Positions 35,821 to 48,890 of a DNA stretch of 64,000 nt are shown in pieces (positions within the stretch are counted from its first letter, which is position 1; each line of letters starts with the position of its first letter). The notes under the pieces were generated by a model. It was not told where the DNA came from, did no database searches, and worked only from the letters and a program-made list of their open reading frames with translations. Source of the stretch: Jacaranda mimosifolia (lineage: Eukaryota; Streptophyta; Magnoliopsida; Lamiales; Bignoniaceae); the NCBI GenBank assembly GCA_018894105.1, contig CM032122.1, forward strand, positions 33,511,404 through 33,575,403. The letters are read 5' to 3'. The translations under genes and the position numbers were made by a program.

Positions 35821-37259
35821 CTGTAAACATCTTCTTAATTGTAAAATTGGCTATTTTGAAAAGCTTGGTAATAAATTTGTAAATATTCTGTACTTTTGGA
35901 TTAACAATTATAATTTTTCTATGTAGTTAAACTAAGAGAACCCAAGTTAAAGTACCAGGAAAATATTTTAAAATATATGAAAAAATAGAATATAATATAC
36001 CTAATAATTTTTTTTAAATATTATTTATCATGTACAAATGACGAATAATGTTGAACTACAAATAATAGAATATATGAATGGATGTACATAATGAATATTT
36101 ATTTGGATCGTACTAAACAAATTGAATATTCAATTACTATATTAAGATCCATAAATGATCGAATATCTATTAATTGAATATAGTTTGATATCCACTTTAA
36201 ATGGGTACAAATTATATCTTGTATAAATGAAATATGAATACAAATAGTAATTCAATTTTCTAATATCTATTAACAGCTCCACTCACACTACTCATTGGTT
36301 ATGTCCACTTTGTTTGATATGGTCAAGATTCAAATGATTATTTAGAAAAATAAAGAAAATTGTGTCAACTAATTAGTTATTTTCTAATTATATATAGTAA
36401 AATGGTTTAAAATATCTAAATTCTAAAAACATTCAAAAATAAGGTAAAATGGTTTTATCAACAAAATGTAAACGAGATTCAATAGTTTTGATTGTTATAT
36501 TACAATTTTTCAATTAGAATCTTTATGCAATAGTATATAATTTTATATTAATCATCTCCATATTATATGCCTTTATTACTAAAAAATATTTTATTTTTTA
36601 AACATAATACAGTATATCTAAATATGTTTCATAAACTGACAAATTGGTCAAGCCCAATTTGTAACCAAATATTGTGGAAACTAAAACGGGCCGTGATATT
36701 CAAGTTCATCAAATAAAAGAATATGTTCGGAAATTTAATACTACTGCGGAATCCAACAGAGTTGTTGGGGGAAAAAAATGAAAAGCACTTAAGAAAATCA
36801 TCAAATATATTATTTACCGAGAAATAATATGACACTTTCGAGTTAAATTTTAACCCGATTAATTAAGAATATTAGTAAGAAAAGAAAAAAATACAATGGT
36901 AGCATAAAAAAGATTCCTTAATATTTTTCTCGTTAAAATTTAATATCCAAATATTGGGTTAGTTTTTAATTAGTGAATTTATTACATATTTCTTTGTCCA
37001 TCCTTTTCTAATTTTAAAGGGACAGCTTTTCGGTCAACCAAATATGCCTAATTTTGATGGAGTATTATGCCAACGCTTTTGATTAATTCTTCAAAGAAAA
37101 GGGAATAAAAACATTATTCTTCGTCTTGCTTCAGTTGCAAAATGATTGGGAAACTGCATGAATTATCATAAGTGAAAATTAGGAGGAAAAATAGAATGGA
37201 ATGTTTATTTAAATCAACAAAAGAAGTGAAAGAGAGAACTAAAGAATAAAAATTGAATT
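35821..37259. other. Intergenic, AT-rich; no gene seen
   Basis: 35821-36290 contains more ATGGATATTC/AATATGAATA-type sequence, probably the right part of the old element split at 35348. The rest is unremarkable. A run of five T on the minus strand at 37248-37252 is the tRNA terminator. Confidence 0.45.
37248..37252 (-). terminator. Pol III terminator of tRNA-Ser
   Basis: TTTTT on the minus strand, 8 nt after the tRNA discriminator base. Confidence 0.75.
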
Positions 37260-37341
37260 CGTCGACAGCAGGGTTCGAACCTGCGCGGGCGAAGCCCAAC
37301 AGATTTCAAGTCTGTCTCCTTAACCACTCGGACATATCGAC
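37260..37341 (-). tRNA. tRNA-Ser (anticodon UGA)
   Basis: The minus strand folds into an 82-nt class II tRNA. The acceptor stem GTCGATA pairs with TGTCGAC (one G-T pair), with a G discriminator as in serine tRNAs. Box A reads TGTCCGAGTGG and box B GGTTCGAACCC. The anticodon loop ACTTGAAAT carries TGA, and a long variable arm (TTGGGCTTCGCCCGC region) is typical of Ser. No intron and no encoded CCA. A T5 terminator follows 8 bases downstream. The Ser(UGA) tRNA reads UCA-type codons. The open frame at 37114-37299 is a shadow. Confidence 0.95.
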
Positions 37342-39399
37342 GCTTGTATCTAGACTCTCAGGCATCTCTATTTGATGTATACATTACAGAATATTCCGAC
37401 TCACAGTATAATAAATATTTGTTTCTAGGTTAATTGATTCGTAGATCCACTTAAATATTACCTAAATAAGTATTATAAGTTTTCTTTTTTAAAAATATAT
37501 ATCCCATAAAAAATTTTGTTTGTGCACTAGGCTTTGTTAGGTTGTTAATTGAGGCATTTTGCCAAAATGCTTTTGCTTTTCGGGAAGTGGAGTTGGAGAA
37601 TGTGATGATTGTTTGTTTATCTTTTAGATGGTAGGTAGAAAATAAATTGGGAGAAAATTATTTATTTGTTTGTTTTGTATTTTGAAAGGGAATAAAATGT
37701 TGCATCAATAGCTTTTTTGGTAGGTTGGTGCCTGGTGGGGGGTGAATTGAATATTTTAAAATTATTTATATATGTGTATATATAAATTATATGAGTGGTA
37801 GTGTGTGTACATATTTATAATAATGAGATAATTAATTGGAACTTTGAGAAATGGGTTGGGAGTGTGAATAGTAGGAATATTTTGAAGAATAAATTTTATA
37901 TTTTGGGAGTAGAGTTAGGGAATATATATATAGTGTTTGTTTATTTAAATTTTTTGAATTGGAGAATGATTTGGAAGTTTACATCCAAACAAAAAGGATA
38001 GTAACATGGCAGATATTAAGGATCTAGGGAAAAGAGGCGCGCGCCGGGGGGCCGGGGGGAAGGAATTTACAGTTCTACTACTAAACTTCACGCTACATTT
38101 TGATTGATTTAAATCTAATCAATGGAATATTAAAAAAAAAAAAAAAGAGTCCGAATAATAAATTTTATTTTTATTTTAACTTTCTTTAACTTTTTTTTTT
38201 TAAATCTTTTTTGCTCACTAAATTCAAATTTCAAACATAACCTAACTATTTTAAAATAATGATAAGAAATTACTAGCTAGTAAAGCCTTTAGATATGATC
38301 GCATGATTTTGCATTTCATTGTAATTGACTATTTGAGAATATAATTAAATAAAATAGTTTTGATAAATAAGACTATTTTTCGAGAATGTACACAAGGTGA
38401 AGTTTTTAATTGTCATGCGCTCTTTAGGCACAAGTTTATAAATTAAAGATCGATTAAATAATGCGCCAAAGATGGGCTCAAAAACTTGGAGAATGCAACA
38501 ATACCATGTGAAGACGATCCCCCCAACCTAGACAACTTTGATATGACCATGACTGCTCAAGGAGGCATCGGCCACGATGGCTGCCCGCGTTAGTGATACC
38601 TCGCATGTTCTGGCCTAAAGTTCAAATGCCTGTGAGGTGGGTGCTTGCCTGCCCTAACTATCCACTAAACACCTGCTCACGATGCTCGGTAGCCCATAAG
38701 GCGGCTGACCACTCCTTAGTGGTGCACCCCTGCAGCTGCCCCTTATCTAAACTAGATACCCCGACTTTAATTTGATTCTAAATTCTAATTTAGAATTGAT
38801 CCTATCATCTAACATCCTGCTTTCAAGATTAAGCATGACTTACTTTCAACTTAAAAGTATCCCAAGAAATCAACTACTGCCTCTAATGAATCAGAAAATA
38901 ACCGCAAACAAAGAAAGTGAGGTAAAAGAAAAAGAGTTATCTTGAGAACTACCCATTGCCCATGTCATCCGTCCATTGTCTATCGCTTATCGACCACGGC
39001 TAGCCCTCAACTCCATTTCTGCTTCTTCCACCTTCACCCTTTTTTCTTTTTTCTTTCTTCTTTCCCCCCCCCCCCCTCCCTTTTCATCATTTTTCTCTTT
39101 CCTTACCATCTGTCGTTGCTAGCCGCCCATTGCCTGCTGCTATCTATTGATTGCCATCGGCATCTTGCTTCCATCCATTTGAAATAAGAAAGGTTTTGTT
39201 GTGCCTAGTTTTTGGCTCCTTTTCCAACCAAGGTGAATGAAAATATATTAAAAAAAAAAAACAGAAGGGGAAGAAATTATTGTTCTTGGTTCTCAAAATT
39301 TAATTATATGGGGGGACAATATTGTAATTTTAAAATGCTCGTTAGGAGGGTGATGAGGGTGAAAATTGTATATAATTGGATTGGGATGGAATTTGGGTG
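37342..39399. other. Intergenic with unclassified repeat-like sequence
   Basis: 37342-38000 is AT-rich without genes. 38030-38060 is an abrupt GC-rich patch (GGCGCGCGCC and G runs). 38500-39200 is more GC-balanced, with phrases such as GTAGCCCATAAGGC and a 13-C run at about 39063-39075. It reads like transposon-derived DNA, but no open frame with a known domain was found. Confidence 0.4.
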
Positions 39400-40200
39400 G
39401 ATTGACCTGCCTGGTCAAGTAAATGAGCTCCACAGATATCTAGGCTGAGTCATGCAACCACGAGCAAACATCAGGATAGCCGAGGTGCCCTCGGCTATGG
39501 TACTCCGACGCTCAAGTCAGTATAGGAATGACCAGATAAGATGAGCAGCAGAGTGAGGGCTTTGTAATATAGAATGACATACCTTGTGAGAGGCTAGCAA
39601 GGGGGTATTTATACCCTTTCCAGGTGGTGGATTTGCCCAAGATGTTCTTAGCATGCAAAAAGGGCTCTTGTCCTTACATGGGGAGCTTTAGGTCATCTCC
39701 CATTTTTATACTATTCCAGGTGACTTCACCCTCAGCTTTCATGGACAGAATAGTACGCTGGCAGAGCGCTCCTGCCTAGCGCTGCAATATGGGTGGTACT
39801 GGGGTGGCACACACTATTAATGCGGAGGCATGCCACCTGTCAGGACATTTAATGAGGCGAGAAGGGATTTCGCAGCGAGTCAACCTCACAAGTCAACAAA
39901 CAAATTAACCTCAACACTGGTTCTAGGTGAGGTTGATGACCGGAGGAAGCGTTAGTCAAACACTCTGGTTGGAAGATTCAAGCATCTACGTTCAACTCGC
40001 GGTCTGGTCAAATGGCATCGATGTTGCTTAGTGTGCCGTTGGAAAAGAGTGTGAGAGGTCGATCAAGGTCAACATTGTGACTAGACTCCAAGGATGAGAT
40101 GGGCTTGATGATGTACTTTTGAATCGATAACCTTTAGGCTAGACCTGTTGAGTCATTCCATATCAGAGAGCATAATAGGATTTTTGCATCAACATCCCAT
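39400..40200. mobile_element. Probable LTR fragment or solo LTR, unclassified
   Basis: The composition is unlike the AT-rich surroundings. It contains CCGACGCTCAAGTCAGTATA, a phrase common in plant gypsy-type LTRs, then GGGGTATTTATACCCTTT and GGTGGCACACACTATTAATG. There are no coding domains on either side. The ends and target duplication were not determined, so this is a low-confidence class call. Confidence 0.4.
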
Positions 40201-41239
40201 GGACCATGCAGTCGTGGGATTTTTCATCCCACCAAAGTGGCTCGATGCCACATCTAGCAAATAATGTCTACAATTACACTCACAACTTACTAATGGACCT
40301 TGGCCATGCATTGTAAACAAATGTTTATGGGCTTTGATCCACCATCCTTCCACAAAGTAGACTAGCCCTTATTGGTTTGAGACTATTTTTCGTTTTAAAT
40401 GACTTATTTATATGAGATCTCTCACTTATTTAAAGTTATAATTTTTTCTTGAAAACACTCTTTCCAATTACTCTCAGAAAGGTTATTCTCTCTAATTGTT
40501 ATTGAAGCATGGCAAACATGTTTTTTTCTTTATTTTTTTTAAGAGAGAAAAATATTACAAATGATGAATTTTTTTTTTTTTAGAGAGAGTATTACAAATA
40601 TATTTCTAATAGTTTAAAGTGTGCAAATATATAGATAGCTTGTAGTAGAGATGAAGTAAAAATACTTAGAATTTTTTTCAATTAAATGAATATCTAAAAT
40701 TTATGTAAATTTAAAACATCTATACAAATTTTAATTTGAGTAATGATAACAAAAACTTTCATTACATTAAATAATATTGTATCTTAATATTTAACGATAT
40801 TTTCCAAAATAATAATATTTACATGCGTATAAATAAAAATTTGAATTTAAGTTTTCCTATTTTTTCGTACATCAATAAGCACTTTACGTTTTTGTCCCCA
40901 TCACCCGAGTCATAACTCAGGAAGACATCCCATATATGCAACCAATCAAAGTCGAGAACATTAGATAAGATAATAACCATTGGCAAATTTTATCGAATCA
41001 ACACCCAAATATCTGTACGACCATCACACCATATTCACCCCCGCTCCATCCCATGGAAACACTATCTCCACTCGGTCTTTGCATCTAATCATTGTACCAT
41101 ACTCCGCCAAAATTGTACATTATACTTGAAAATATCAAAACTGTCTTACCAATCCACTTCCCTATAATTCACACTCGCAGAGCGGAACTAATTTTTAATC
41201 TCCTTTTTCATTCCCCAAATTAGCAAAAATCTTCCAGAA
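40201..41239 (+). promoter_or_regulatory. Upstream region of NF-YC with three CCAAT boxes
   Basis: The last 350 bp before the NF-YC ATG hold CCAAT at 40942-40946, ATTGG (CCAAT on the minus strand) at 40979-40983 and CCAAT at 41149-41153. A weak TATA-like CTATAATTC is at 41162-41170, about 75 bp before the ATG. The part before 40850 is AT-rich with no feature. Regulatory roles are inferred. Confidence 0.4.
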
Positions 41240-41941
41240 ATGGAAAACAACCCGCAGCAAAGCGCCGCCTCTGCCGCCGCGGCCTACCCCCCTCAGACGG
41301 CGGGCTACCCATCGCAACCACCGTACCAACACCTCCTCCAACAGCAGCAGCAACAACTCCAGATGTTCTGGACTTATCAACGCCAGGAAATCGAGCAGGT
41401 GAACGATTTCAAGAATCATCAGCTCCCATTGGCTCGGATTAAGAAGATCATGAAAGCCGATGAGGATGTGCGCATGATATCGGCGGAGGCTCCAATTCTC
41501 TTCGCCAAGGCGTGCGAACTGTTCATCCTGGAGCTCACCATCCGATCCTGGCTCCACGCCGAGGAGAACAAGCGCAGGACACTCCAGAAGAATGACATCG
41601 CTGCGGCGATTACGCGCACGGATATATTTGATTTTCTGGTGGACATTGTGCCTCGGGATGAGATCAAGGACGAGGCAGCAGCTTTAGGGGGAATTGTGGC
41701 GCCGCCAGCCGGTGCGAGTGGGGTGACGGGTGTTCCGTACTATTACCCCCCCATGGGCCAGCCTATGATGGGGCGCCCCGCCGTGCCTGGGGTGGATCCG
41801 GGTGTTTACGTGCAGGCAGCTCCACCGCCGCCGTCCCAGGCGTGGCAGTCTGTGTGGCAGACGTCGGCGGAGGATGGGTCCTACGCGAGCGGGGGTGGTG
41901 GTGGCAGCAGTGGGCAGGGCAATCTTGACGGACAAGGGTAA
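41240..41941 (+). CDS. Nuclear transcription factor Y subunit C (NF-YC / HAP5)
   Basis: An intronless 233-residue protein. NF-YC pairs with NF-YB through a histone fold; the dimer then joins NF-YA, or CONSTANS-type proteins, to act at CCAAT-type promoters in the nucleus. Residues 1-45 are Ala/Pro/Gln-rich with a Gln run at 34-39. [30 protein letters not shown] starts the conserved region. The histone-fold core is about 61-137, with [23 protein letters not shown] (Trp104), [19 protein letters not shown] and [15 protein letters not shown]. This is the NF-YC1/3/4/9 plant type, not the divergent NF-YC10-13 type. The C-terminal tail is Pro/Gly/Gln-rich with [12 protein letters not shown] and ends GQGNLDGQG, as in family members. 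The start is the first Met and fits the family. Confidence 0.95.
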   Translation: MENNPQQSAASAAAAYPPQTAGYPSQPPYQHLLQQQQQQLQMFWTYQRQEIEQVNDFKNHQLPLARIKKIMKADEDVRMISAEAPILFAKACELFILELTIRSWLHAEENKRRTLQKNDIAAAITRTDIFDFLVDIVPRDEIKDEAAALGGIVAPPAGASGVTGVPYYYPPMGQPMMGRPAVPGVDPGVYVQAAPPPPSQAWQSVWQTSAEDGSYASGGGGGSSGQGNLDGQG

Positions 41942-43070
41942 TTTACTCATATCATTTCTTTCCGTCCATCATTCTTTGTCATTAGATTTGAAACATTGGA
42001 AATTAGATCTGTGGGATTTTATGGCACATTTAGGTGATTCCATCAAGAATTCCTTTTTTCTGATTGATTTATTTTAATGAGATATATGGCCAATGGTAAT
42101 GTGGGAAATTTCATTAATGAGCTCAATAACAATGGTTAAATTTGCAGTTTATGTTATGTAATAGTGTGTGTACCTGAGTGTTATCAGGATCAGAAAATAT
42201 TTTGGAGTGTATCCTGTCATTTTTCCATTCTTCTATCAATTTTAAGGTCAAGTTTGATCTTTTATCAATTTTCTTTCTTTCTTTTTTTTTTTTTTTCTTT
42301 TTTTGGTTTTGAACTCTGCCCTTTTATGTAAAATTGTTGTATGTTTCCTCGATTTTAGGGTTTCTTGGGGTTTTGATGTTTTTATTGTTTTTTCTACTTC
42401 CTGCAGTTACATGGGATTCACGAGAAAATGTTACCTCTTTAATTTTTGAAATGGATATGTTTTGTTCATCTGTTAAAGCCGCTTTTAGTTACTTCGCTTT
42501 GGAATATGGTTTAACTGTTTAAGTTATTGGTATTGGGACATTAGAATCAGATGCATGAAGCGAAGATAATTGCTATTAACGAAGATGTCACTTTTAACAC
42601 ATCAACCGTTTAATTCCTTGTCTCAGAGAAATAAGACATTGTTTCTAAGCATAAGTCTTAGTTAATTGCTTTTTATTTCTCTCCAAATTGTTCAATTCCT
42701 TTTTTGTTGGGATGCAGTCCAGAGCATCTCCTTGCCCCAGACAATGTCAGCCTGTATAACTGATTTTAGCAATCTAGCATTATTTGTTTATCCAGGACAT
42801 GGAAATCAACCTACTTTACAGGCTAATGTAAAAACATCTCGACTCGATAATGGAGCATTCAGGATATGTGGATGTATGGAAATCAATCGTCTGCAGAGAA
42901 TAATGGAAAAACCTATATTGTTAGTCCTCTTCTTAGTCATAGTGAAATTTTACTCGCCTGGTGATGTGTACCTGACCTTTAGCACCAACAAATTAACCTA
43001 AAAACCTTCTCCTTTAACCAAAAGCATCACATGAAAAACACATTAGGGTTGTTCTTGGTTTCTTTTAGCA
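41942..43070. other. NF-YC 3' region; possible spliced 3' UTR
   Basis: The DNA is not very AT-rich and has CT-rich tracts (42270-42300) followed by AG acceptors, such as TGGGATGCAG at 42709-42718, which would suit introns in the NF-YC 3' UTR. The frame at 42666-43001 matches no family I know. No gene is called. Confidence 0.35.
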
Positions 43071-43342
43071 AAAACTGTTTTGATACTTAGATCAGAACAT
43101 AGATTTTGCTTACTTGAAAATGTGTGAAATTTCCTAGAAAAATGTTGATGTACCTTTGTAAAAGTCTTAAGACATGTATAGTTTGTGTTGAATAGACGCA
43201 ACCAGTAAAACTATTTTGATACTTAAATCAGAACATAGATTTTGCTTGCTAGAAAATGTGTGAAATTTCACAGAAAAATGTTGATGTACCTTGGTAAAAG
43301 TCGTAAGACATGTAGAGTTTGTGTTGAGTAGACGCCAACCAT
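43071..43342. repeat. 136-bp tandem duplication
   Basis: The segment starting AAAACTGTTTTGATACTTAG at 43071 recurs at 43207 as AAAACTATTTTGATACTTAA and runs to AGACGC(C)AACCA(T)TAAAA with about one change per 10-15 bases by eye. Two copies, head to tail. No coding content. Confidence 0.9.
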
Positions 43343-46079
43343 TAAAAATGGTTTCAGTTCCATGGACTTACACATTCCCCCTTATAGTCATTCCTTTCAA
43401 TATAGTTCTTCTTGTTCGAATGCTATGTAGATCTTTCTGTATTTTTATCCAAGTACGTTGAAGCTCTCCAACTTCTGTTTGGATGGACCTTCATCCAATT
43501 CTAGGCCGGTGACCCTTTCTTGGGGTTGGCTCTATGGTCCAAGTCCAATCCATCCTAGGCCCAAGGCCTATGTCCATATCATGTGGCAGTTTTTAGGATT
43601 GTGAGAAAGCTTATTTCTGCTATAGACAATCAAAAGTTCTGGAATATCAATTATTGAGCCTTCATACAGATCGTTGCTTTACACTTTTGAAGCTTTTAAT
43701 TTTTGTCTTCAACACCCACTTCCCTACACACAATCAGAAAAGAATATGAGTAAATAAATGAACTAGCTATTTGGACATCACCTCTATAAACCTGTTATAT
43801 TTACTGATTTGTGTCTTAGTTGGAAGAATAAACTTTAACCTTCACACTGTGGAAGAATAACAATAATTACGTACTCGTACAACTTTGCTTTATAGTTTAT
43901 ACTTTGCAGCTCTTCATTTTATTTTGACCCGACACCCCACCCTCCCACCCCCAAAAAAATTCGAAAGGAGAATAAATAAATGTACTCCACTAGTTGGATA
44001 TCACTGCGATAAGCCTGATATATTTATTGATATGTTGTTTTTTGAGGAAAAAAGATAACTTTCCAGACAATACGTTCTTTTTATATACTTAAAATGGTTG
44101 TGTAGTTACCTTTACTGGCGAACATTGAGAAAATGCAATAATGTAATGAAAGATTCTGGGAGTTGCTAAAAGAATTCAGAGACAGAGTTTGTTGCGTAAA
44201 TAGCGTTATTGATGTATAATGAATTTTTATGTATTCTGCCCATTCCTAATGGTTATTTTGATAAGCTTGGTCGAAAGTTTGGAAAAGAATTATACTGAAA
44301 TTACCTGAATAATAACTACTGTGAAGATGTCCATCTTTCATCTAAATAGTGAATGGTGAAGTATTATATATAGACACGATACGATATGGCAACTGTTAAA
44401 AATTTTAGAACAAGACACTGTTCCAACACAACTGTTAATTATATAAATTTTCTATTATATAATCCATATTCATGTAGATATGCAATTGATTATAAATCTA
44501 GAAAAGACATGTCAATGTGATTGTAAAGATATAAAAATTCATATTAATGATTGTGTTGTGTCTTACTAGTCTCTATTGGTATACTATGTCTTTATGGAAA
44601 AAAAGGGTCTTACTTTCATCAGAAAATTGAAAAAATATAATGACTTTAAATGAGGCAACACTTTTTGAAGTAATATTATAAAATTTTAGTTTTTAGTTAG
44701 TTCTTTTATCACTCATATACTTATTAAAATATATGTAAAAAGACCCAATTTCTCCAAAACGTGTGGTACACTGTACAGGCAAATGTGTGTCCGTTATACC
44801 AACAGAAGAATTTAGTTATTTTTGTTTAATACATGAATGCACTAAGTGCTGTGTCAGACAAACTTCGAAGCCATGTCTGACTGACAAGAATAATTTTTAA
44901 AGTGGTGGTGCATTAGATGGTGAATCATAGTTTGTCCCCAGTTCTTTCGGCTGTCTTTGACGGTTGTTGTATTTTCACATACATGACATTATATTTCTTG
45001 TTGATTTATGAAATCTGCAAATTTTGATGTTTGGAGAAGGCTATACATCTTAAAACTATTTACTTATTTGGACTTGAGGTGTGGTCTAGAAATCTTTCCT
45101 AAATGGTTGGCGGCCGAGAATATTCAAATTATGGATGTCATTCTTTCTGGTTCACATTGCATTATTTAATTGCGATTATTCTATTTCCTCAAATGGGACC
45201 TTGATCTTCCTTTTGTTGGCTTTTTTCCCTGTTATATAGTGTACTTCATCATCATTATCTCTTCCGTAGTTAGCTTTTATAGTGTTATTCGTGTGGTTCT
45301 ACTTCACTTCTGGGTTGATAAAATAAGTTGGTTTAGTGGAACAACTACACACACACATATATATTGCGTTTCAGATACAGATTTAGACAAGGTGGTGATA
45401 AACATCCATGATGTAGGGCCAGAGATAGATTGGATATTTTTAAAGATTCTGCTAGTGTGGTTCATAAGCACTTTAAGTAGCTCATATAAGTAATATAAGC
45501 ATGTAAATGTGTTATATCACTGACAAGCCTGATGAACTAGTACTTTTTGTGCAGTAAGCCATTTTAAAAGAAGTGTGAATAGATTAGCTATTTCTAGAAA
45601 ACCTATAAGGCTCTAATACACACATGCTAAGTTGTCTATATTGATTGTAGAGAGTTGTATGGATAAGTTTATGGGTAGAGTTGTGAGTTTAAGTAGCTAC
45701 TTGAGTTGACCATATTAAGCCAATTGGACAACGAATCCAAGTATTTACACTCCAACTTAGAACTTGTTTCGCACTTGGTGGCTGACGGGTGTGCACAAGG
45801 TGTAATAGATTGGTGTCGGGAAGGGCACTAGTATTACTTGGTCTGACCTGTCTGCCAGCTGTGTAAAGTAAACTTTGGTTCTCTTGTGCCTCACAAGTGA
45901 CAAGGGTTTTGGGCCTTAATGGAAGGTGAATTTGATATCCAACTAAAGTTTGAAAGATAACTTGATTTAGCCATCTGATGTGATATTTAAGTTCACATTC
46001 CAGGTCTCTGTGGGTAAGCAGTTGGCCTTTAGGTTTTCTTCCAATAACATGTCTTACTTATCAAATTAGCCCGGGGGTT

Positions 46080-46105
46080 GGGGGGGGGGGGGGGGGGGGG
46101 GGGGG
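46080..46105 (+). repeat. Homopolymer run of 26 G
   Basis: An uninterrupted G26 after CCCGGGGGTT. It is exceptional in this AT-rich DNA and could form G-quadruplexes; its length may be unreliable because of sequencing. Confidence 0.95.
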
Positions 46106-48780
46106 TTGGTTGTTGTAGATTTTGTTTGAATATGGATTTTTGTTAATAACTGGAAACAGCCCACATTCACCGGATGACCAGATTAGCCCCAAGTGAACTG
46201 CTTTGGTGTCTTTTATAGATTTAGTAGTTATGCAGCATAGGAGCAGGGTATTTCTCATGTGAAACGGTGAAAGCATGGACCAGAAAGCTGGATTGAGTTA
46301 GCTACTTCTGCTGCAAAGTGTTGCATCGAATTTGGAAGCATGTGGTGACCTCTAAATGTCTTAATTTATTTGCCGGTTGCAATAGATATCTTGGTTTTTA
46401 CTACTATCTTATACAGTTATACTTTTAGTACATGTTCCTTGTTTAAACACTGTTGTGTGTGACTTTACTGTAAGATATTATATGCATTATCAAATTGAAT
46501 GCACATCCCCACCCCCCAACCCTCTCCAGGGTGCTTGGGCATTCTGGAAGTGGCTCGTTTTTGCAAACCTCAATCCACTTGTCCATCAGCTCTTTCTCGA
46601 TGTACTTCCGTTCCTTAGATATGCTGTGATTCTAAATTTCCATTCCCTGTCTCTCCTTGTGCACCACCTCTCTTGAACCATGCTTTGCTTGCCATCTCTC
46701 TCCATGGCAGCCCATGAACAGTTCAGTCATTTGTGCTAATTGATCCCACTTGATCTCTCTCCCCTACCTTAATCCTAATCCACCAAAATTCAATTGTATA
46801 ATAGAATCTGCAAGACTGACCAGATATGTGGGAAAAAAACCAAACCTGATGAGACGTAGCCAAAGAATAAGATTAATGGTGTTCCTGTACCATGTTTGGA
46901 AGTTAACACCTGTTCCCCCATCTTTGCCGGCCCTACAACCAACTCCACTTGATCCTTTTGCATTCCTCTTTCTGTAATTCTGCCAGATTCATTTCATTCG
47001 TACTGAAAAAACTGAGTTTGAAGGATGATCACCATTAGAATAAGAAACATGAATCTTGTTGCTCTATAAAGTTACTGCCATGAACGTTCCTTGGTTTATT
47101 TTCCTACAGAAAAGTAAAATGATTTAATACATGTGATTTTGCTTAGCAGTTAGATTTTCATGTATGGTGCTGGAAAAGATATGGTGGGAGGAGTATTTAT
47201 CAGGAAATTGATACTTGCAAAGAAAATAGACAAGAATGAAAGTGGGATTTTTCATGATGCTCTTAGACAAAAGGTGCAGCATTTGAGACAGTAGTTTAGA
47301 CTGGGTAGTGATTGTAGAAAAGGCTATCTGTGATGCACTGCCAAAGATTGCTTGATTAGTGTAAAGTTTATAATTATAAAGACATGGTTCCTTTAACTTG
47401 ATCCAAGAAAAACTTAAGATAGGAACTTATTGTGGAGATCTTAATTGCATCCATTTTAAATGCACAGTTGATACTATTTGATAATCTTATCCCACAAACA
47501 TATTTACTTTCTGGTAACTTTGTGGTATTTGCAGTAGCACTGCAATCTGGACCTTTTCTTGAAGAATAGATTGATCAAAATATCATGCTAGCATTTTTGA
47601 TAAGACTGTTGGACGAATTTGGTGCTTATCTTCTGTTGTATTAGCCGGCAACTTCCGACTTCCAACATTTATTCTCTGTATATATTCTTTTCTTTTGTTT
47701 CCTTCTTTCCACATCAAGGAACCAATCATTATGTGCAAGTATGGCTCGCAGTTTCTGAAATAGTAAAGATGGTAACATTCTTGCATCTTGCAGTTGAAAC
47801 AATCTTGTTCGTTGACTTGAGAACAGAGAGTGGCGCAAAGGAAGGCCACTGACTTGCTGATGGGAATCTGTGAATGGGATTCTTTGCGAATCTCATCTCC
47901 ATGTTTATTGATATTACTGAAACAACTTGATTTAATGCTTCTAGAAATTTGTATAAAACTTCATTTTGTGTAGGGACTTCTATTTATATCTCATAACAAT
48001 CATGTGCAGATCATGTTTCCAGTGCAATAATACACTGAGCTAATTTTCTTTTAAATTGTGTTTTGAGTACATTGGACAGATGATTTCCATTTATATCGTG
48101 TTCCAGTTTTCTTTCCTGCATGTCTATATTTTATCTCATCTATATGTGGAACCGTCAACCATACAATTCTTTTCCCCGCGATAGCTCTCGCAAGCTATAT
48201 GGCTTGAAGATTGCGAAAGGTTGCGTGAGTTTAGGTAATGGGGCTATATGCTTGCTCGTACTTTTTTTATCAACTCCCTTTCAATTTGTGTACTAGTCGT
48301 TGTGGCACACCATCCTTGTGTGCATATTAATTTATCATGTTATTTATTAATATTAAATTATATTAATAAATAAAATATTTAATTTTTTATAGTGTATATT
48401 AATAATAACATAATTTTAACAATAATCACATCAATAACATACAATAGCAATTATCCATTGATATAAACTAATATTTAGCAAATTATTTCTACATTAAAAG
48501 TTTAAAATTATTAAATACATTTACATATACATTCCATAAATTTTATTTTTATGTTTTCACTATATTATTTGTGTTTTTAACGTTGCATTAAGTCATAAAT
48601 TCACTTTTGAAATTAAATTGAAGATTAAGGATATAATTGGTAAAGCAAATTTTTGTATAACATGGTGTAACCGCCACTTTAAATGTGTAAAGAGCCTTTC
48701 TGTTTTATATGCTATAGATACACACATTATATATTCATTAGAATTCGAATTTCAAACTAACACTTATATATGTGAGAGTA

Positions 48781-48890
48781 AACCGGTGGTTATTTGACTC
48801 ACTAACATAAGCTTCATACATATGTTGTGAGATGAGTGATTCGAACCTACCAACTCTTGATGTACATGAAAATATATAAATAATAAAAAT
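48781..48890 (+). mobile_element. tRNA-derived SINE-like copy (degenerate)
   Basis: It contains CTAACATAAGCTTC, then a box-B-like GTGATTCGAACCTAC (48837-48850), then CTCTTGATGTACATG and a TATAAATAATAAAAAT tail, the same order as the copy at 53740-53859. Borders approximate. Confidence 0.5.

Noticed and set aside
37114..37299. Minus-strand frame MGFARAGSNPA...
   Set aside because: It is a translation of tRNA-Ser and its flank.
41195..41557. Minus frames across NF-YC (also 41419-41667, 41684-41950)
   Set aside because: Shadows of the GC-rich NF-YC coding sequence; no family match.
46061..46276. Pro-rich minus frame
   Set aside because: The proline run is the G26 homopolymer read in reverse.
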